A DNA stretch of 64,000 nt from Membranipora membranacea (lineage: Eukaryota > Bryozoa > Gymnolaemata > Cheilostomatida > Membraniporidae). The translations under genes and the position numbers were made by a program. The stretch covers positions 7,877,001 through 7,941,000 of the forward strand of contig OU612066.1 in assembly GCA_914767715.1 (NCBI GenBank), read 5' to 3'. The notes under the pieces are model-generated. The model had not been told where the DNA came from. It worked only from the letters and a program-made list of their open reading frames with translations, and did no database searches. Each line of letters opens with the position of its first letter. The first letter of the stretch is position 1. Of the stretch, positions 26,801 through 38,506 are shown one piece after another.

Positions 26801-29800
26801 TTACACATAAAATTTTTGGCAAACACCGCATGATCCCAGACTACACCAGAAGGTGTGAAAACTCTTCCATAATTTCTGGCTTGTTTTTTCACGCTAGCCC
26901 ACAAGTGAGCCTATAATCTGACCATTAACCGATATACAACTGGTCTGGAGTTAAATTAGTTTCGTCCAATTGATACACTTTCCTTAGTCTGACTTGTGCT
27001 ACTTGACTTCTGCAGTTCACTCTTGCTGTGGCAGTGCCAGAAAACATAATAGAAACCTGTCACGGAACGGAAATTTGCTATTCCAATATATCTGACTTTT
27101 AAGTGGAAATATGACATTGTCATGGTTGCTTTGTTATTTTCCCATTTACCAGCTCAAAGATGCTGCTGCAAATGTGTTGAGAGAAACGTGGCTCATATAC
27201 AAGTACACTAAGCTAGTGAAAAGAGTCAACGGAAGGAAGGTTCGAGCTCACCAGAGAAAATTCCTCAAAGCTATACAGTCGTATGTTATCACCCCCACTC
27301 TCTTTGTCCTGAAAATCACACCATCAATTATGACAGTGCAGTTGTGGTGTAAAATATGTCGCATCATCTACCTTTTATCAGAAATCATTATCTTGATTAT
27401 TGATAGATATGAAAGATAAGGGTCCGGTTCATCCGTACTATTCAACAACCACAATCGCTGACTCTGCTCACACTTGTAACAAGCTAATGTTGATGCTGGC
27501 AATGATACCACATTCTCACCTTTCTATTGTAATACTTATTTTCATAGGTTGCGTGTTGTGAAACTGAAGCAAAGAAAACTGGCCGACCAAGCCAACAGCC
27601 TGACCGACTTTGCAAAAGTAAGTCATGGCTCACATTCCTTTGTATCACATTGTCTTTATTATATTAGAAGAAATTTGATCCAATTTGCCGGCATTCCAGT
27701 TGCTTCCCTTCCACTGGTCACGCTTGACCAGTGGAGGGGAGCAACTCCGAATGCAGGCAAATGGACCAAACTTGGTCTAATTCGATATATAACAATGAAT
27801 TAATCGTAGGTACCTTAATTTCCTGCATTTCTAGTGCTTTCTACCCTGTCTATCACTCTTTCACTCTGCCACTGTCCTTCTTGTAATTGTACTCAATAAT
27901 TTTTGAGCATGTCATCTAACTGAATAAAGACTTTTTGTGAATTTAAACTTTTAGTGTCAATGAAAACACACCGAACCTTTTGAATAAGCGGTTTTTTATG
28001 TAAATTATCAGTTTGACAGTTTGGTATAACTATATTTTCTCTTGAGGGGTGTTTACAAGAAGAATATATGTCTATTACAGCCCACAATAGCTAATTTTAC
28101 GGATCAGTGTACTGGTATCCCACCAGCTGTCAAACAGGTTTGGAGATCTCTCTCACTAATAGCTTGATATGATGAGCTTGTACTACCAGATGAAAAAATC
28201 AAAAAGTCTATAAACACAGTAGATAATCTATTTAACAAGAATTATCATTTTATTATCAAAGAGGACACAACTTAAAAATTATTTCCTACTGCCTTAGCTG
28301 ATCCCTGGCTGATCAAACCATTTTATGTTTGATCTAAAAACTTTTGAAACATTCAGCATCCAGATCTAAAAAGCTCAAGGCAACTTAATTTGGATACGTT
28401 GCAGCAAATTTTGACAGAATTTGACTCGTTCAAAGCTTGGTAGTACAGGTTCTGTTGTAAAGGTGTTTATTCACTGACCTCTATCTGCTATTGTAATCTG
28501 TTGAATGCCACAAACATTGAGCTCTACACATTTCCTATATGATATAGCTCCCAGGTTTGGGTTGAGTTTGAGTCTAGGTGGAGCTCAGTGGATTCTCTCT
28601 CATTCATAGTTGACTCAAATAATCGTGGCTGTCTAGTTAGAGATTTCATTTGCGTTGATTGTGCTAGGATTTCGGTTTATTAGTTGCTTAGCACTGCAGC
28701 AGGGTGGATTGGAGATTGAGTTGAGATGATTGCTGACACTAGACTAGGGACCTGCATGTATCCATCGAGTGATTTCTGGCTGACGCTGATAACCGCTTCT
28801 ATGAACTATCATTATGATTCATCAATGTTGGCAGCTTCAATCCAGGAACTTTGTTACTTCGCCTACTATATTCGTTCGATTAATGTCGGGATATTGTTTC
28901 AATATGATCTTTTTGTGATTAACAATAGCCAAACTTTTAGTGTATAGTATTCAATGTCAAACACACTCATCCTTTTTACAAATTTCCACAAAGATTCTAA
29001 CCTCTCTTTGTGAAAAGATGTTCCACATGTTTCACAATACCTTCTAGTTGATTGCAAACAAAGTACCCCAAGTGTAGAAAATTAAGGTCACGTGTAACAC
29101 ATTGATACGTTACACAAGATTGCTTTCCACTGTCAACCATGTCTCTCTCTGTATAACTGAGATGCATTTTCCCGTTGATAGTAACGCATATTTGGATTGA
29201 TCCTTGCAAGAAGCCTCCCATAGAGGGCATGATATACATCCCCTAGCTTTACACATAATTGTATAAAAGTTATTAAAATGTATGACAACCATGTATTTTG
29301 CAGACAACGTCTCAAGTCCATGATATTGTGGCAGATTTAAGAGGAGCCCAGGAGCAGACTAGTACTCGAGTTGAGAACATTGAGCTCACGCTAAATAAGT
29401 TACAGGTATGGTTATACCTACAGCAGGACCTTATCCCGAGCCATTAATTTGGTGTCATACATTAACACCATGAATGGATTTGGCATTTAAATACCTTAAT
29501 TGAATATCACCTACCTAAACTACAACTCCAACATGGTCATGTAAGCGACCCTGTTTCTGTTGGGTATCTATCAAATGTGCACTGCTCCTGATGGTAATCA
29601 TGAAACCTCTACATTCATAGATGTATGATGTATATGTGGGACTTGCAGGATATAATGAGTAGACCTAGCTAATTCTGTTTAGCAAGAGAAGGACTTATTC
29701 CCCCATGTTCAAAGAGGAGACAATAACACAGCCTTGTCAAGTTTGGCTAACATGATTTCTTGTATTGAATAGATGCAGTTAGAGGCCCTGCCCCATACTC

Positions 29801-29958
29801 TAGCTCAGATAATGGTGGAGAAGCAGCTTTCTTCATCCAGCTTTGTGTCAGCACATGATTTCAGTCTGACAAACTCTCCCCGTCAAGAGCATAGAAGACG
29901 ACTTCGACCAGGAATGATGGGTGTATCTGCTCAATCCTCATTTGACAGTTATAACTGA
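14899..29958 (+). CDS. Small-conductance Ca2+-activated K+ channel (SK/KCNN family), complete
   Basis: SK channels pass K+ across the plasma membrane when calmodulin bound to the C-terminus senses Ca2+. Coding exons: 15025-16302, 21010-21105, 24234-24652, 25754-25889, 26683-26793, 27153-27280, 27548-27617, 29304-29405 and 29773-29958. All junctions have GT/AG and matching phase, giving 841 aa. ATG 15025 is preceded by an in-frame TAG; the exon probably begins at 14899 after an acceptor. The N-terminus (about 395 aa) is long and Ser/Asn-rich. S1 lies at the end of exon 1, S2 in exon 2, and S3-S5 in exon 3 with the conserved [14 protein letters not shown] segment. Exon 4 has the selectivity filter GYGD (residues 622-625). 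Exon 5 carries [11 protein letters not shown]. Exons 6-7 form the calmodulin-binding domain ([27 protein letters not shown]). Exon 8 is a coiled coil. Residue 598 is Ser where I recall Arg in vertebrates, created at an exon junction. Confidence 0.95.
17496..17505 (+). repeat. poly-G run, 10 G, in SK intron 1
   Basis: A homopolymer of ten guanines. Intron 1 of the SK gene (16303-21009) otherwise holds a 21-bp tandem repeat at 18315-18392 and no supported exon. Confidence 0.8.
18315..18392 (+). repeat. 21-bp tandem repeat, 3.7 copies
   Basis: Unit TGATGACACGTACACTGATAC, identical in three full copies (18315-18335, 18336-18356, 18357-18377), plus 15 bases of a fourth. It lies within SK intron 1. 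Every unit contains CACGTACA. The absence of divergence suggests recent expansion. Confidence 0.95.
21606..23613 (-). pseudogene. Antisense, internally deleted relic of a GHTKF/DUF7869-type transposon-like gene
   Basis: Reading from the right on the minus strand, 23613 (or ATG 23571) to 22974 encodes an acidic, Ser/Thr-rich start and then a RCKCATNC cysteine motif ending in YGHE. This is the usual N-terminus of a widespread family of transposon-like proteins that I know by the C-terminal DUF7869 label. Next come, in shifted frames, [10 protein letters not shown] (about 22900-22937), an [13 protein letters not shown] block (about 22746-22895, GT donor at 22745), YDWSGFF (near 22535-22555), and the C-terminus with [17 protein letters not shown], ending at TAA 22083. 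The central part between [10 protein letters not shown] and GHTKF, about 250 residues in intact members by recollection, is missing. The frame stays open past TAA 22083 for about 160 more codons to 21606. Stops and shifts make it nonfunctional as read. It lies in SK intron 2, antisense to the channel. Confidence 0.65.
25883..26353 (+). repeat. 26-bp minisatellite, 18 copies, carrying the SK exon 4 splice donor
   Basis: The unit is ACTCATGGTAAGACAAGTC plus ATATGTG. The first ACTCATG is the last seven coding bases of SK exon 4 (ends 25889), and its GTAAGA is the true intron donor. The motif then recurs exactly every 26 bp through 26325. Copies 4 and 10 read ATGATAAG and so lose the donor GT; one further copy has AG>GG in the ACAAGT part. 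The array ends at 26351, where ACTTGAT breaks the unit. Confidence 0.97.
26412..26481 (+). repeat. GGAC tetranucleotide microsatellite with GGAT ends
   Basis: About 14 perfect GGAC units from 26414 to 26470, bounded by GGAT variants. It lies 60 bp beyond the 26-bp minisatellite in SK intron 4. Length is likely polymorphic. Confidence 0.95.
27663..27782. mobile_element. Foldback (palindromic) element in SK intron 7
   Basis: Arms at about 27680-27720 and 27725-27765 are imperfect reverse complements around the 4-base loop CGCT; the inner 12 bp (CCACTGGTCA and neighbours) are exact. Weaker pairing extends to 27663 and 27782. Part of the right arm recurs at 6822-6856, so this is a dispersed repeat, perhaps a MITE. 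It starts 46 bp after SK exon 7. Confidence 0.7.
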
Positions 29959-31417
29959 TGCAGTATGATCTTTATTCAGCGGCAAGCATAGTCAGCATAA
30001 TGTTAGTTTAACCTTTTAACCAATGGCATGACTTTATTTAGCAAAAAAATGTGTAGAGTTTGTTCTCAAAACCAACTGGTACACAATATACACCTACATT
30101 TTTAAACGACAATGCAGCAGGAGATGGCAGATAGAGCTCTTAGCTATTAGTGTTTCCCGATGAAGGTTGTGAAGTTTTAGTTTTGTTTTACCATCGAATG
30201 CTACATACAAGTATCATTAAGTAAAGTTAATTTGATCCTTCTCTTGCCATTTTGAAGTTTCTGCTTTCTAACGTTTAGTAAGTAAGTAGTGATGGCATCA
30301 GACGTTGCCAATAGTCCTCCCTTTTATCTAGCAATTAACTAAATGTGCAATACCTCATTTTCAAAAAAATCGAGTTGAACCTTAATACTTCCTTAATCTA
30401 TTCTTAACCATTGGTACATCATTGATAGCTTTATTCCCTATTTTGCTATATATCTATATTGCTTTGAAAATCCGAATACTGGCAAATTTATCCACATATA
30501 TTTGTGTACAGATTAATAAGCTGAAATTATTTTTTTGTATTTAAGAAAAGATAAAGACTTGAACAGCTTTTATGAGTACTGTTTTTAAGCACCCTTCAAG
30601 CCAAGGAGGTAGTCCCAGCAAAAACATTTATGGTTTCCGTTAAGCGTTTCCATTTCCATTTGTTAGGTACAACACATTCTCGTTGATTTGGCTGTTGCCC
30701 ATTCGTCTTAGCCGACAAGGAAATCAAAAACAACATACATAAAATAAGTGATGTCAGGTTTCTACATTTATTGATGAACGTAGAGTAGAAGTTGTCTAAT
30801 CCCAGCTCTGCCATTTCGGGTATATGATTAATACCGTGACCGACTGTGATAAAAACAAAGTACAAAAAAGAGCATTCGGAATAGAACAGTATATTTGACA
30901 TGATATGTTATATGTCATACATTCAGGTCAGGCACACAACTGTTCATCGAAAAAAGTTAATCCGTGAAAAGACACTCTCCCAAAAATGTGTCAAGCTTGT
31001 TGAAACAATCTACATAATTAAAAGCACAAAAGGTTATGTCTGTAACAAGTTATAATTAACAGGCACCCTACCTAGTTGACAAACTGAAGCTATTTGTGTT
31101 TCATTAAAAAAAGTTTTATAAATAAATTCACTGGCTGCGCGGCGGCCCGTGGGAGAGTTTTCATGACTGAAACAATTAATGTTAATAGTGCATTCATGTA
31201 AAAACAGCCACAACAATTTTTAGCAATAATAAAATTATGGTTTATAAAGTGCTGCAGATAAATAGTTGCATTACAAGAATGCCATCCACAAGGGAGTTTC
31301 AAAAACCATAAAACATACCATACTTGACAGTGAACAGTGCTCTTTGGTATTAATTGCTAGGGGTGCAGACGCTATAAATTGATAAAGATCTGATGAAACA
31401 TTCAAAGCCGTGTAAAC
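29959..31417. other. Convergent interval between SK (plus) and GPCR (minus) 3' ends
   Basis: The 3' untranslated regions of both genes should lie here. No canonical AATAAA was seen soon after the SK stop. A minus-strand open frame at 30596-30901 has a hydrophobic segment but no splice or motif support. Nothing else was recognised. Confidence 0.4.
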
Positions 31418-31423
31418 TTTTAT
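31418..31423 (-). terminator. Polyadenylation signal AATAAA of the GPCR gene
   Basis: TTTATT on the plus strand reads AATAAA on the minus strand, about 180 bases after the GPCR stop codon. This is a normal 3' untranslated length for a metazoan gene. Confidence 0.5.
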
Positions 31424-31603
31424 TACTTACATTAATACTTTACAAGGAATGTCTTTTTTACTTTATGATTACTTATCATAGTGGTAAATTCTTGAGGTAA
31501 ATAATTGACATCACATTTGGAACTAGATAACAAAATGTTAAACGTCTGTGGCAGAATTAGCTGAGTAGGCAGACAACTCGATAGTGTCTGTCTTCACGCC
31601 TAG

Positions 31604-32665
31604 TCATGTGATACCGTCATGCTTAATAGCCAAGTGCTCCCAGTAATATTTTTTGCAGAAAACTCTAGCGAAATTATGTCTGAATACTTTGTTCAGGGAA
31701 AAATACAGTATGAAATTTACCGCTGAATTTACTGATAGCAAAAGGTCAGATATCTCCCTGATTCCTTTGACCAGGTAGGGAGCTTCTGTGTAACCAAAAC
31801 CAAACACAGTCGACATGATGGCATCTGGTGTTATACAGACAAGGAATGCAATGATGATGGCCACGAGCATTACTGTAACTCGATTCTTACACGCTAGAGG
31901 GCGCTGGTAATACTCTTTTGAGGCACGAGAAAGAGTCATGATAATCCAAGTGTTTATAATGATCAACACAATCAAAGGTACAATAGACCTGAGAATGTTT
32001 TGAAACCAGACGTATGCATCCATCCTGTCATTGTTCCACATGTGTGTAACATTGATGTCTATTGAACCATTAATGGATATCTGCTCATACCGCAGAGCAA
32101 AAGGTACCGTGATCAACATAGCCACCAGCCACACTACGCAGCAGGTAATCTTAGCTCTTGTTATTGTACAAATGGTGCGTGCTCTCTCAGGCCATTTCAT
32201 GTATATGTACCTCTCAATAGCTACTGAGACTGTCAGCCATGCAGTGTTACACAACGAGAAGTTTAGTATATAGTGAGCTACCGGATAAAGTGTCACAAAA
32301 ACTTTCACAGAGTCATCGTGTCTCTCAATCTTCTCAAGGAACACCACAATAAAATACAAAAAGTCACAAAGCAGCTTGATAGTGTCGGATATAGCTAAGG
32401 CAGTCAGGTAGACGTTGGTGGATGATCGTGGTTTGAACTTGATGAACACAACAAAAGTTAAAAGATTTCCGATTATTCCAGTCACACAAACTATCGGAAA
32501 CAGGTAGAGTCCGGTTACTTCTTTTGCGATCTTATAAAACTGCTCGTGGTCAACATTGAGCTGATCTGCTGATATATTGGGATGTGTTCCAACCGCAGGT
32601 TGGTGATTTGAATATGCAGTCTCATTCATGCTGCCTGCAATATTGTTGAACTCGGTATTGATCAT
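31604..32665 (-). CDS. Class A (rhodopsin-like) G-protein-coupled receptor, peptide-receptor type
   Basis: A 353-aa seven-transmembrane receptor in a single coding exon. It probably senses a neuropeptide at the plasma membrane; the closest group by pattern is FMRFamide-receptor-like, but the ligand is not shown. Visible features: N-terminal sequon NET, GN in TM1 (residues 66-67), LAISD in TM2 with Asp94, ERY at 151-153 at the end of TM3, two sequons (NGS, NVT) in the second extracellular loop, P280 in TM6 and NFILY (317-321) in place of NPxxY in TM7. The start is ATG 32665. A strong acceptor (CTTTTTTAG) ends at 32689, so the exon begins at 32688. A matching phase donor lies at 35001. The TM3 Cys at position 3.25 is Tyr127 and the second loop has no Cys. 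Confidence 0.9.
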   Translation of the reverse strand: MINTEFNNIAGSMNETAYSNHQPAVGTHPNISADQLNVDHEQFYKIAKEVTGLYLFPIVCVTGIIGNLLTFVVFIKFKPRSSTNVYLTALAISDTIKLLCDFLYFIVVFLEKIERHDDSVKVFVTLYPVAHYILNFSLCNTAWLTVSVAIERYIYMKWPERARTICTITRAKITCCVVWLVAMLITVPFALRYEQISINGSIDINVTHMWNNDRMDAYVWFQNILRSIVPLIVLIIINTWIIMTLSRASKEYYQRPLACKNRVTVMLVAIIIAFLVCITPDAIMSTVFGFGYTEAPYLVKGIREISDLLLSVNSAVNFILYFSLNKVFRHNFARVFCKKYYWEHLAIKHDGIT

Positions 32666-35000
32666 TAACAATCTTGGCGGCAGTCTTCCTAAAAAAGATA
32701 GACAAATTACCAATGAAGTTGTCTTCCCATGCACGACAAGAGAGTAATCCCTCTGAATATACAGTTTCACCACACTCCCCCAGGGGGTACACCTTCCTGT
32801 TTTTCTCAACTTCTTAATGTCTGAAGACAGGAAGGGTAAGTGTTTCCCTGCTGCAAGCCATGGTACTCAACATATTGTGTCAATGCTCACATAGATCATC
32901 AAGTATTACATTTGTGATCATGAGTGACCCAAGGACCCATCAGAGCACTTGCCATATTAAAATTAGACTGGATCATTATGTAGACACATTAGTCTCACAT
33001 GAGAGGAATATTTTCTCTTATCATTGCTAAAATAGTGTTTCAATCCTTGTCGTTATCAGGCGAGAATCAATTTTATGCGCTTGCTTTCAGTGAGTGCATC
33101 GAGATGGAAGAGTGATAATATCATTCACTGTTTACACTTCACGCTCCCACTTTTCTCACAACTACACACGAGTGTTTTTCTGTAGCCAAGCAAAGTGTCT
33201 CATCAAATATCATTGAGTCTGAATATGACATCTCATATTGAGACTCTGCCATTCAGATCTGCAGTTATGAATCTTGGGAGTATGCATGGACTAGTGCTGC
33301 ATTAGTCAAGTCCAGCAGAAATGAAATACCTATGAGGCAGGCAGCGTTATGCCACGGAAAATAAAATGGACAGTTTTATATATCTAGGATCACATTGATA
33401 TTCCAAAAGTTGATGATTTAAAACATCCAAATACTTCTCAGAGCTGGCCCAATCTTCTTTTTTTTGCCAGGTACGCTTCACTATACATAAGCAAGACAAC
33501 ATTTTTACTAATCATCACAGTTTTAGGTAAGTGGAGAGTGAGAGTGAACCCCTCAAACAGCTTTTGTCCAGTAGGTTAATAAGGGCTCTTGTGGACCAAA
33601 TCTGCAGACACGAAAGTGTATCAGCGATAGCTATCTCAAGACATCTTGATAACATAATTAACTGCTGTATGGGGTCAGCAAAGCCACCTTGTCCTACTGA
33701 GTGGTTGCGGCAAAGTTGTGAGGATATTAATCTTCTATACTCATGACTATCAATGTCAAATCTATGGGTGAGGCAAAATCTCACTGTTATTGAAACGGAA
33801 ATTATTAGGTCAAAAATCTTAGTTAAAATTAAGATTAGGTCAGAGACATAAATATATGCAGTATCTTGGGACATAATTTCTGTGCCATACCGGTATTACT
33901 TTGGAAATGGCTCGAGGGTATCATCAGTCATCCTGACTGTCTAGTGAGTAATAAAAATATTATGAATATTCAATTTTTTCATAACAAGCCTCTTCAACCA
34001 ACTGATTGGCAATTTATGAACTAGGATTCAGTTCTAAGAAAAGGCTAGCCCAAATACTAGTTAATTACATAACCTTACAGTGACCATTCAGGTAATAATG
34101 AAGGGGCAATACAATGCATAACAGAGCAATACATATTATCTGCACATCAAATCATTTTTTAGCCTAATTTTAGCTCTCTAATGACTAATAATCGCCTATT
34201 TTGTCCGGCTGACTGTCTGGATTTAGACAGGAATTCTTAGTTTATTGGCACAGTGCTGATGAACTGAGGTTCAATTTTTGTATATCCTACTATCGATTAA
34301 ACTCTGGCACATAAGAATATGGCATCTTAGATAATTGCTGCTTGATTATTGGGTTGATTTTGAAGTCATTATCTTAATAATCATAATTGCAAAAAATGCG
34401 AAATATTATTATGACAGCATATCAATGGGCCATAAATCTTGACTCAATACCCTTGAGGATAAATGTATAGAGTGCCGAGTCTACCATTGTATTGTACTAC
34501 TATGATATTTTAGCAGAAGAAGGTGGTTGATTCCTGATTTTCTCCAAACTGGAGGTTGACTGGCCAAACAATACTTTTCCTAAAATAAGTTCAATGCAAC
34601 CAAAAACACTCATGAGTTAAAGTGTGTGTAGAATTTTACATGGCAAAAAAAATAAATAAAGATTTTTGAATACATGTTTTATAGCAATGTGAGTATATTT
34701 CCTCTTGTCTGATTCAGGTATTGGTTTTCCGCTATTGTTTGTTTGATTCCCTCTTGTTTGAAATCTGATCGAGATTGACTCAATCTTGCACCACAGACCT
34801 TGGCTCACCGGTACCTAGACTAGATAATAGTAGCGGAAAAAATGTGTTCTTTTCTTCTGAATATGAGTATCGCTGAAATCTACCACTGTAAAAAGTTGCT
34901 CTAAGTATTATGTAGCGAATGAGTATCACTGATTTTATTTCACCAGAGGCTGCACAATTTGAAAACCAAAGTAAACTGAAATAGCAAAGTTTCCACTTAC

Positions 35001-35140
35001 CAAGTTTCAGAAGTCGCTGTAGTTGCTCTTGTTGTTGACAGGGCCAGGTGTTGATTGAGATAATCTGAACTTTATTTATTGCAAATCTTTCAAGGAGCAA
35101 CAGCAGTAGAATGACGTGGGAAAATCTCTAGAAAGAAAAC
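35001..35140 (-). other. Probable 5' leader exon of the GPCR gene
   Basis: The minus strand has a strong donor, CTTG then GTAAGT, at 35001/35000. Joined to the acceptor at 32689/32688 it gives an exon pair with an intron of about 2.3 kb. The joined frame is open upstream of the receptor start back to a TAG but contains no ATG, so the region reads as 5' untranslated. The transcription start was not located; the upper boundary is arbitrary. Confidence 0.45.
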
Positions 35141-38100
35141 AATATCTCCGGTACCCTCTCCAAGTCTTAGTGAAATATTTTCCCAACAACTCTTCCTAAT
35201 TAGTAGGCGTCAGAGCTTAGTCGACATCTGTAAATAATGAATAGAAAATGGACAAACTTTAATAAGCTAGCAATTAGAGGGCAGGTGATTTGATGGCAAT
35301 TCAGGTCGGTTCCCTCATGCTGCCATGAATGCTGTCAGCAGCAGAGGACATTCACCGAATTCCAATATCAACAAAACACTCACATCGCTGCCAATATTGA
35401 TGAGCAGCTACCAATGATAGACTTTCATGTCATCAAATGAGCTCAATTTAACCACTTACTCAGAATTAATTAACCTTTTTTGTCTGAGTTAGGTAGTAAA
35501 ATGTCTAACACTCTCGTGAGTTTCTTGAGACAAAATTTTAGTTTTGGCCAATTATATTAGAGCTTGGTGAGTATTAGTGAGTATTCGACTTCACTGGACC
35601 TGTTGAATTGAACTGATGTTCACTCTAAATGCCACAGAGATGAATTCACATTTTGAATAAATATTTTGCACATGAGTTTGAGGTCATCAGGGAAAGGTTT
35701 CTCTCTGCATGCTCCAAGAGCAGCTGCGCCCCTTGCTGGAACTGTATTGTATTGATCCAGTTTTTGTCCTCTAGCTTTCAAAAAAAAAATTGCGACTACA
35801 ATATTTGAGACATTGCATCAAGGCGATAATGGAAATGCAGCTGCCAGACTGTTGAAAAAATGCATACCTGGCTGATTGGGACGGGGAAAGAAAAATTGAG
35901 AATGAGTTAAAGTTCCAGGTGTCTGTTGACATATGGGTCTTTAGGAGAAAGCGACCATTGTTTGAATGAATGACGGAATAACGTATACACAGCTAACCCA
36001 GCCCTCGGGAGTATTGCTCATTGTCCTTGAAATAAGTTTCGTCCCCAATTTTCCTCAAGAGAATATTGTTTTATATTCCTTGTATTAGGCTCATTTCATA
36101 CATGGCTATAGCTTGATCGACAAAATAAAGTTGATTATATATGTACAAAGGAGAAAAAAAACAATGTGGGCCAACCCTCTATTTTCCGAGTATTCAAAGT
36201 TTCTCTCTTGAGAGTTTTGCACCATGTCTTTCAGTCTTTGCTTAATTTGATATCGTCCGAGATTAGGTAAAACCATGACACTGATAGTTCATTCATGCAG
36301 CCAAATAATGTTTCAACCTTTTTTGTTTTGTAATGAGAAATACATTTACATACCTACAAGTCTCAGGCGATGTTATGAAACTTTCGGCGTGGGTGTTCAG
36401 CGAGCGAGAAATATTGGGCTGCCAGCGCACAACAACTTTTATTCAGGTTGACAAGGTTAATAAAATTCAATCAGTGTGTATTCGTGTTATAAAAACAAGG
36501 TGATAAAAAAACAAAGTGATGGGAATGCCTTAAAGATATTAATCTCATTCTTCAAAGTCAGCGAATAGTTCTTCTGATTTGAAAACTTTGATTACCTCAA
36601 AATAAATGAAAAGTGGTATGCTACGCCTTATCTTGCTCATTTCATTCAATTAGACTAATTATTCTACTGAAACAACTTACCTAAAGCCCATTCTGTTTGA
36701 TCAAACAGCGATTTGTGAAATGTGAGGCGCACTGAGTATACTATCCGCTGAACAAGCTATTAATAGTAATGTCCCTGAGTTAGGTTCCTTGGTTGCTTGA
36801 TGGAGCACAGACAAGTTTTTCCACTCAAGAAGGTCCCTTTTTGAGTCCTTGCGTATGCACAGACTATTGTTTACGCGTGTGTTAGTCCAGCGACGATTAC
36901 ACTTAATATTGAGATGAGAGGAAAGTCGGTGTTATCTCATAGCCTCTGCTGTTAACTACTCCTACTGCATACATTACACAACATGTGGTTCTTTTTAAAA
37001 ATCATTAAAGCACAAGAGCCTAAAAATAATCACCTCTCGTTGCCCTGCAGCTATTTTATATGGCAGCACAAAACATCCTTCTGACACAATTATGCTATAA
37101 TATCATGGCACTGAATAGCTCATTGAGTTATAATATATCCACAGAGATGATGATAATAAATATCGTTACCCATCTATATTAAAGGATGTAATCTGATCGC
37201 TGTGTCGATAATGAGGAACTCCCATGTGACTGATTGCTTCAAAGACCAGGGTCCACGCAGGACCCACACCTCTACCCACCATTGTAATTTCTGCAACCGC
37301 AACAATTCACCTCTTAAAAACTTGTTGGACAAAAATGCGTTGATACATTTGCGCAGTCAGAGATGTTGAATGGCTACTGTAACCATAGACTTAATATATA
37401 GTATATTAAGTCTTTGACTGTAACAAACAGGGAGTGAAATACAAATTTTGTTTACCTACCTATTTTTGATTGATTCACGTGTATTCACCTCATTTTAAAA
37501 TGGCAAACTTCAGAATGGCTACTTGGTGGCGACTATGTCACAATTGACCTGAGGCATTTTCTTGTCAGCATTCTGATCCGGTCGAAATGTCATACTTGGT
37601 TTGTTTTGCCACAGCTTTGCTCAAGTACATCTTACCCATGAATAAACCACTCAGTAATATTGATACAAAACAAATATATACTTTGATAGCAGATGATAGG
37701 TATGGTTGGCTATTAAAATTTAGCCAGGGCAGAGCAAACTATGTATAATAAAAAGCCTTCTGACATTATTTCACAGCAGATATTTTGCCAGATATAACAG
37801 CCTGGAACTTAGGCGAAGGTCCTGCTTGGTGATAAAAGTAGAGACTATTACAAATCTATAGTAGATAATGACAAGCATCAGCCCAGACATGTCACACAGC
37901 TGAATACCTGTACATACACCTGAGAATCCGGCGGTGGGCATCAATCCTATATTCCCAACATCATTAACTCTTAAGTATTGCAAATTTAGTCAATTTCATT
38001 ACTGCTGCATGCAAATGAAGGAAGTGTAACTAATTTGCCTGATACATCAATCCAAACAAACAACACATCTCAAGTCTAAGATTGATTCAATGTTCAACGG

Positions 38101-38496
38101 AGGAGCCATCCGCTACCAGCATATCATGAGTTTCATTATACAAAGTGTACCATCAGTCCAATTAGATGAAATAAACAGGAACTTATGAATATTTGTGTTA
38201 TGTATTAAAATTATAATCTATCTAGGCACCTACTGCCTTTAATAAATAGTATAGACTTCAAAAGACATCAGCATTAAAAATTTACACCACGGATTGGTGG
38301 GAGATGGTTCTTCATTATCTAATATGACAACCCTCGGGGAGTTGTCCGATTTAACTGAAGATGAAGGCAACTCCAAAAATAGGGTAATTTACGACATCGT
38401 ACACGTGCACATGCACATAGAAATGTTTTGTGTTGACATTCGGATCGCGTGCATACACAGCCGTTGGGCTATTATTATCAATGGGTAACTTCAAAA
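35141..38496. other. Gene-free interval between GPCR and V-ATPase D
   Basis: AT-rich sequence with scattered short open frames and no recognisable motif. A small hairpin (12-bp arms, 3-base loop) lies near 37387-37413. A plus-strand frame at 38294-38488 has no support. I see nothing else here. Confidence 0.4.
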
Positions 38497-38502
38497 TTTA
38501 TT
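38497..38502 (-). terminator. Polyadenylation signal AATAAA directly after the V-ATPase D stop
   Basis: The minus strand reads TAG, AAGC, AATAAA: the signal begins only four bases after the stop codon. If used, the 3' untranslated region would be about 20-35 bases, which is very short for an animal mRNA. Confidence 0.6.
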
Positions 38503-38506
38503 GCTT

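Noticed and set aside
30596-30901. Minus-strand frame with a hydrophobic stretch that could be a small secreted peptide
   Set aside because: It overlaps the SK 3' flank, the hydrophobic stretch is not at the start of the frame, and no splice or motif evidence supports it.
33531-33746. Plus-strand 71-codon frame after a TTTTAG acceptor-like site, with a protein-like composition
   Set aside because: No upstream exon, no motif and no partner donor were found. Polypyrimidine support is weak and a long frame exists on the other strand too.
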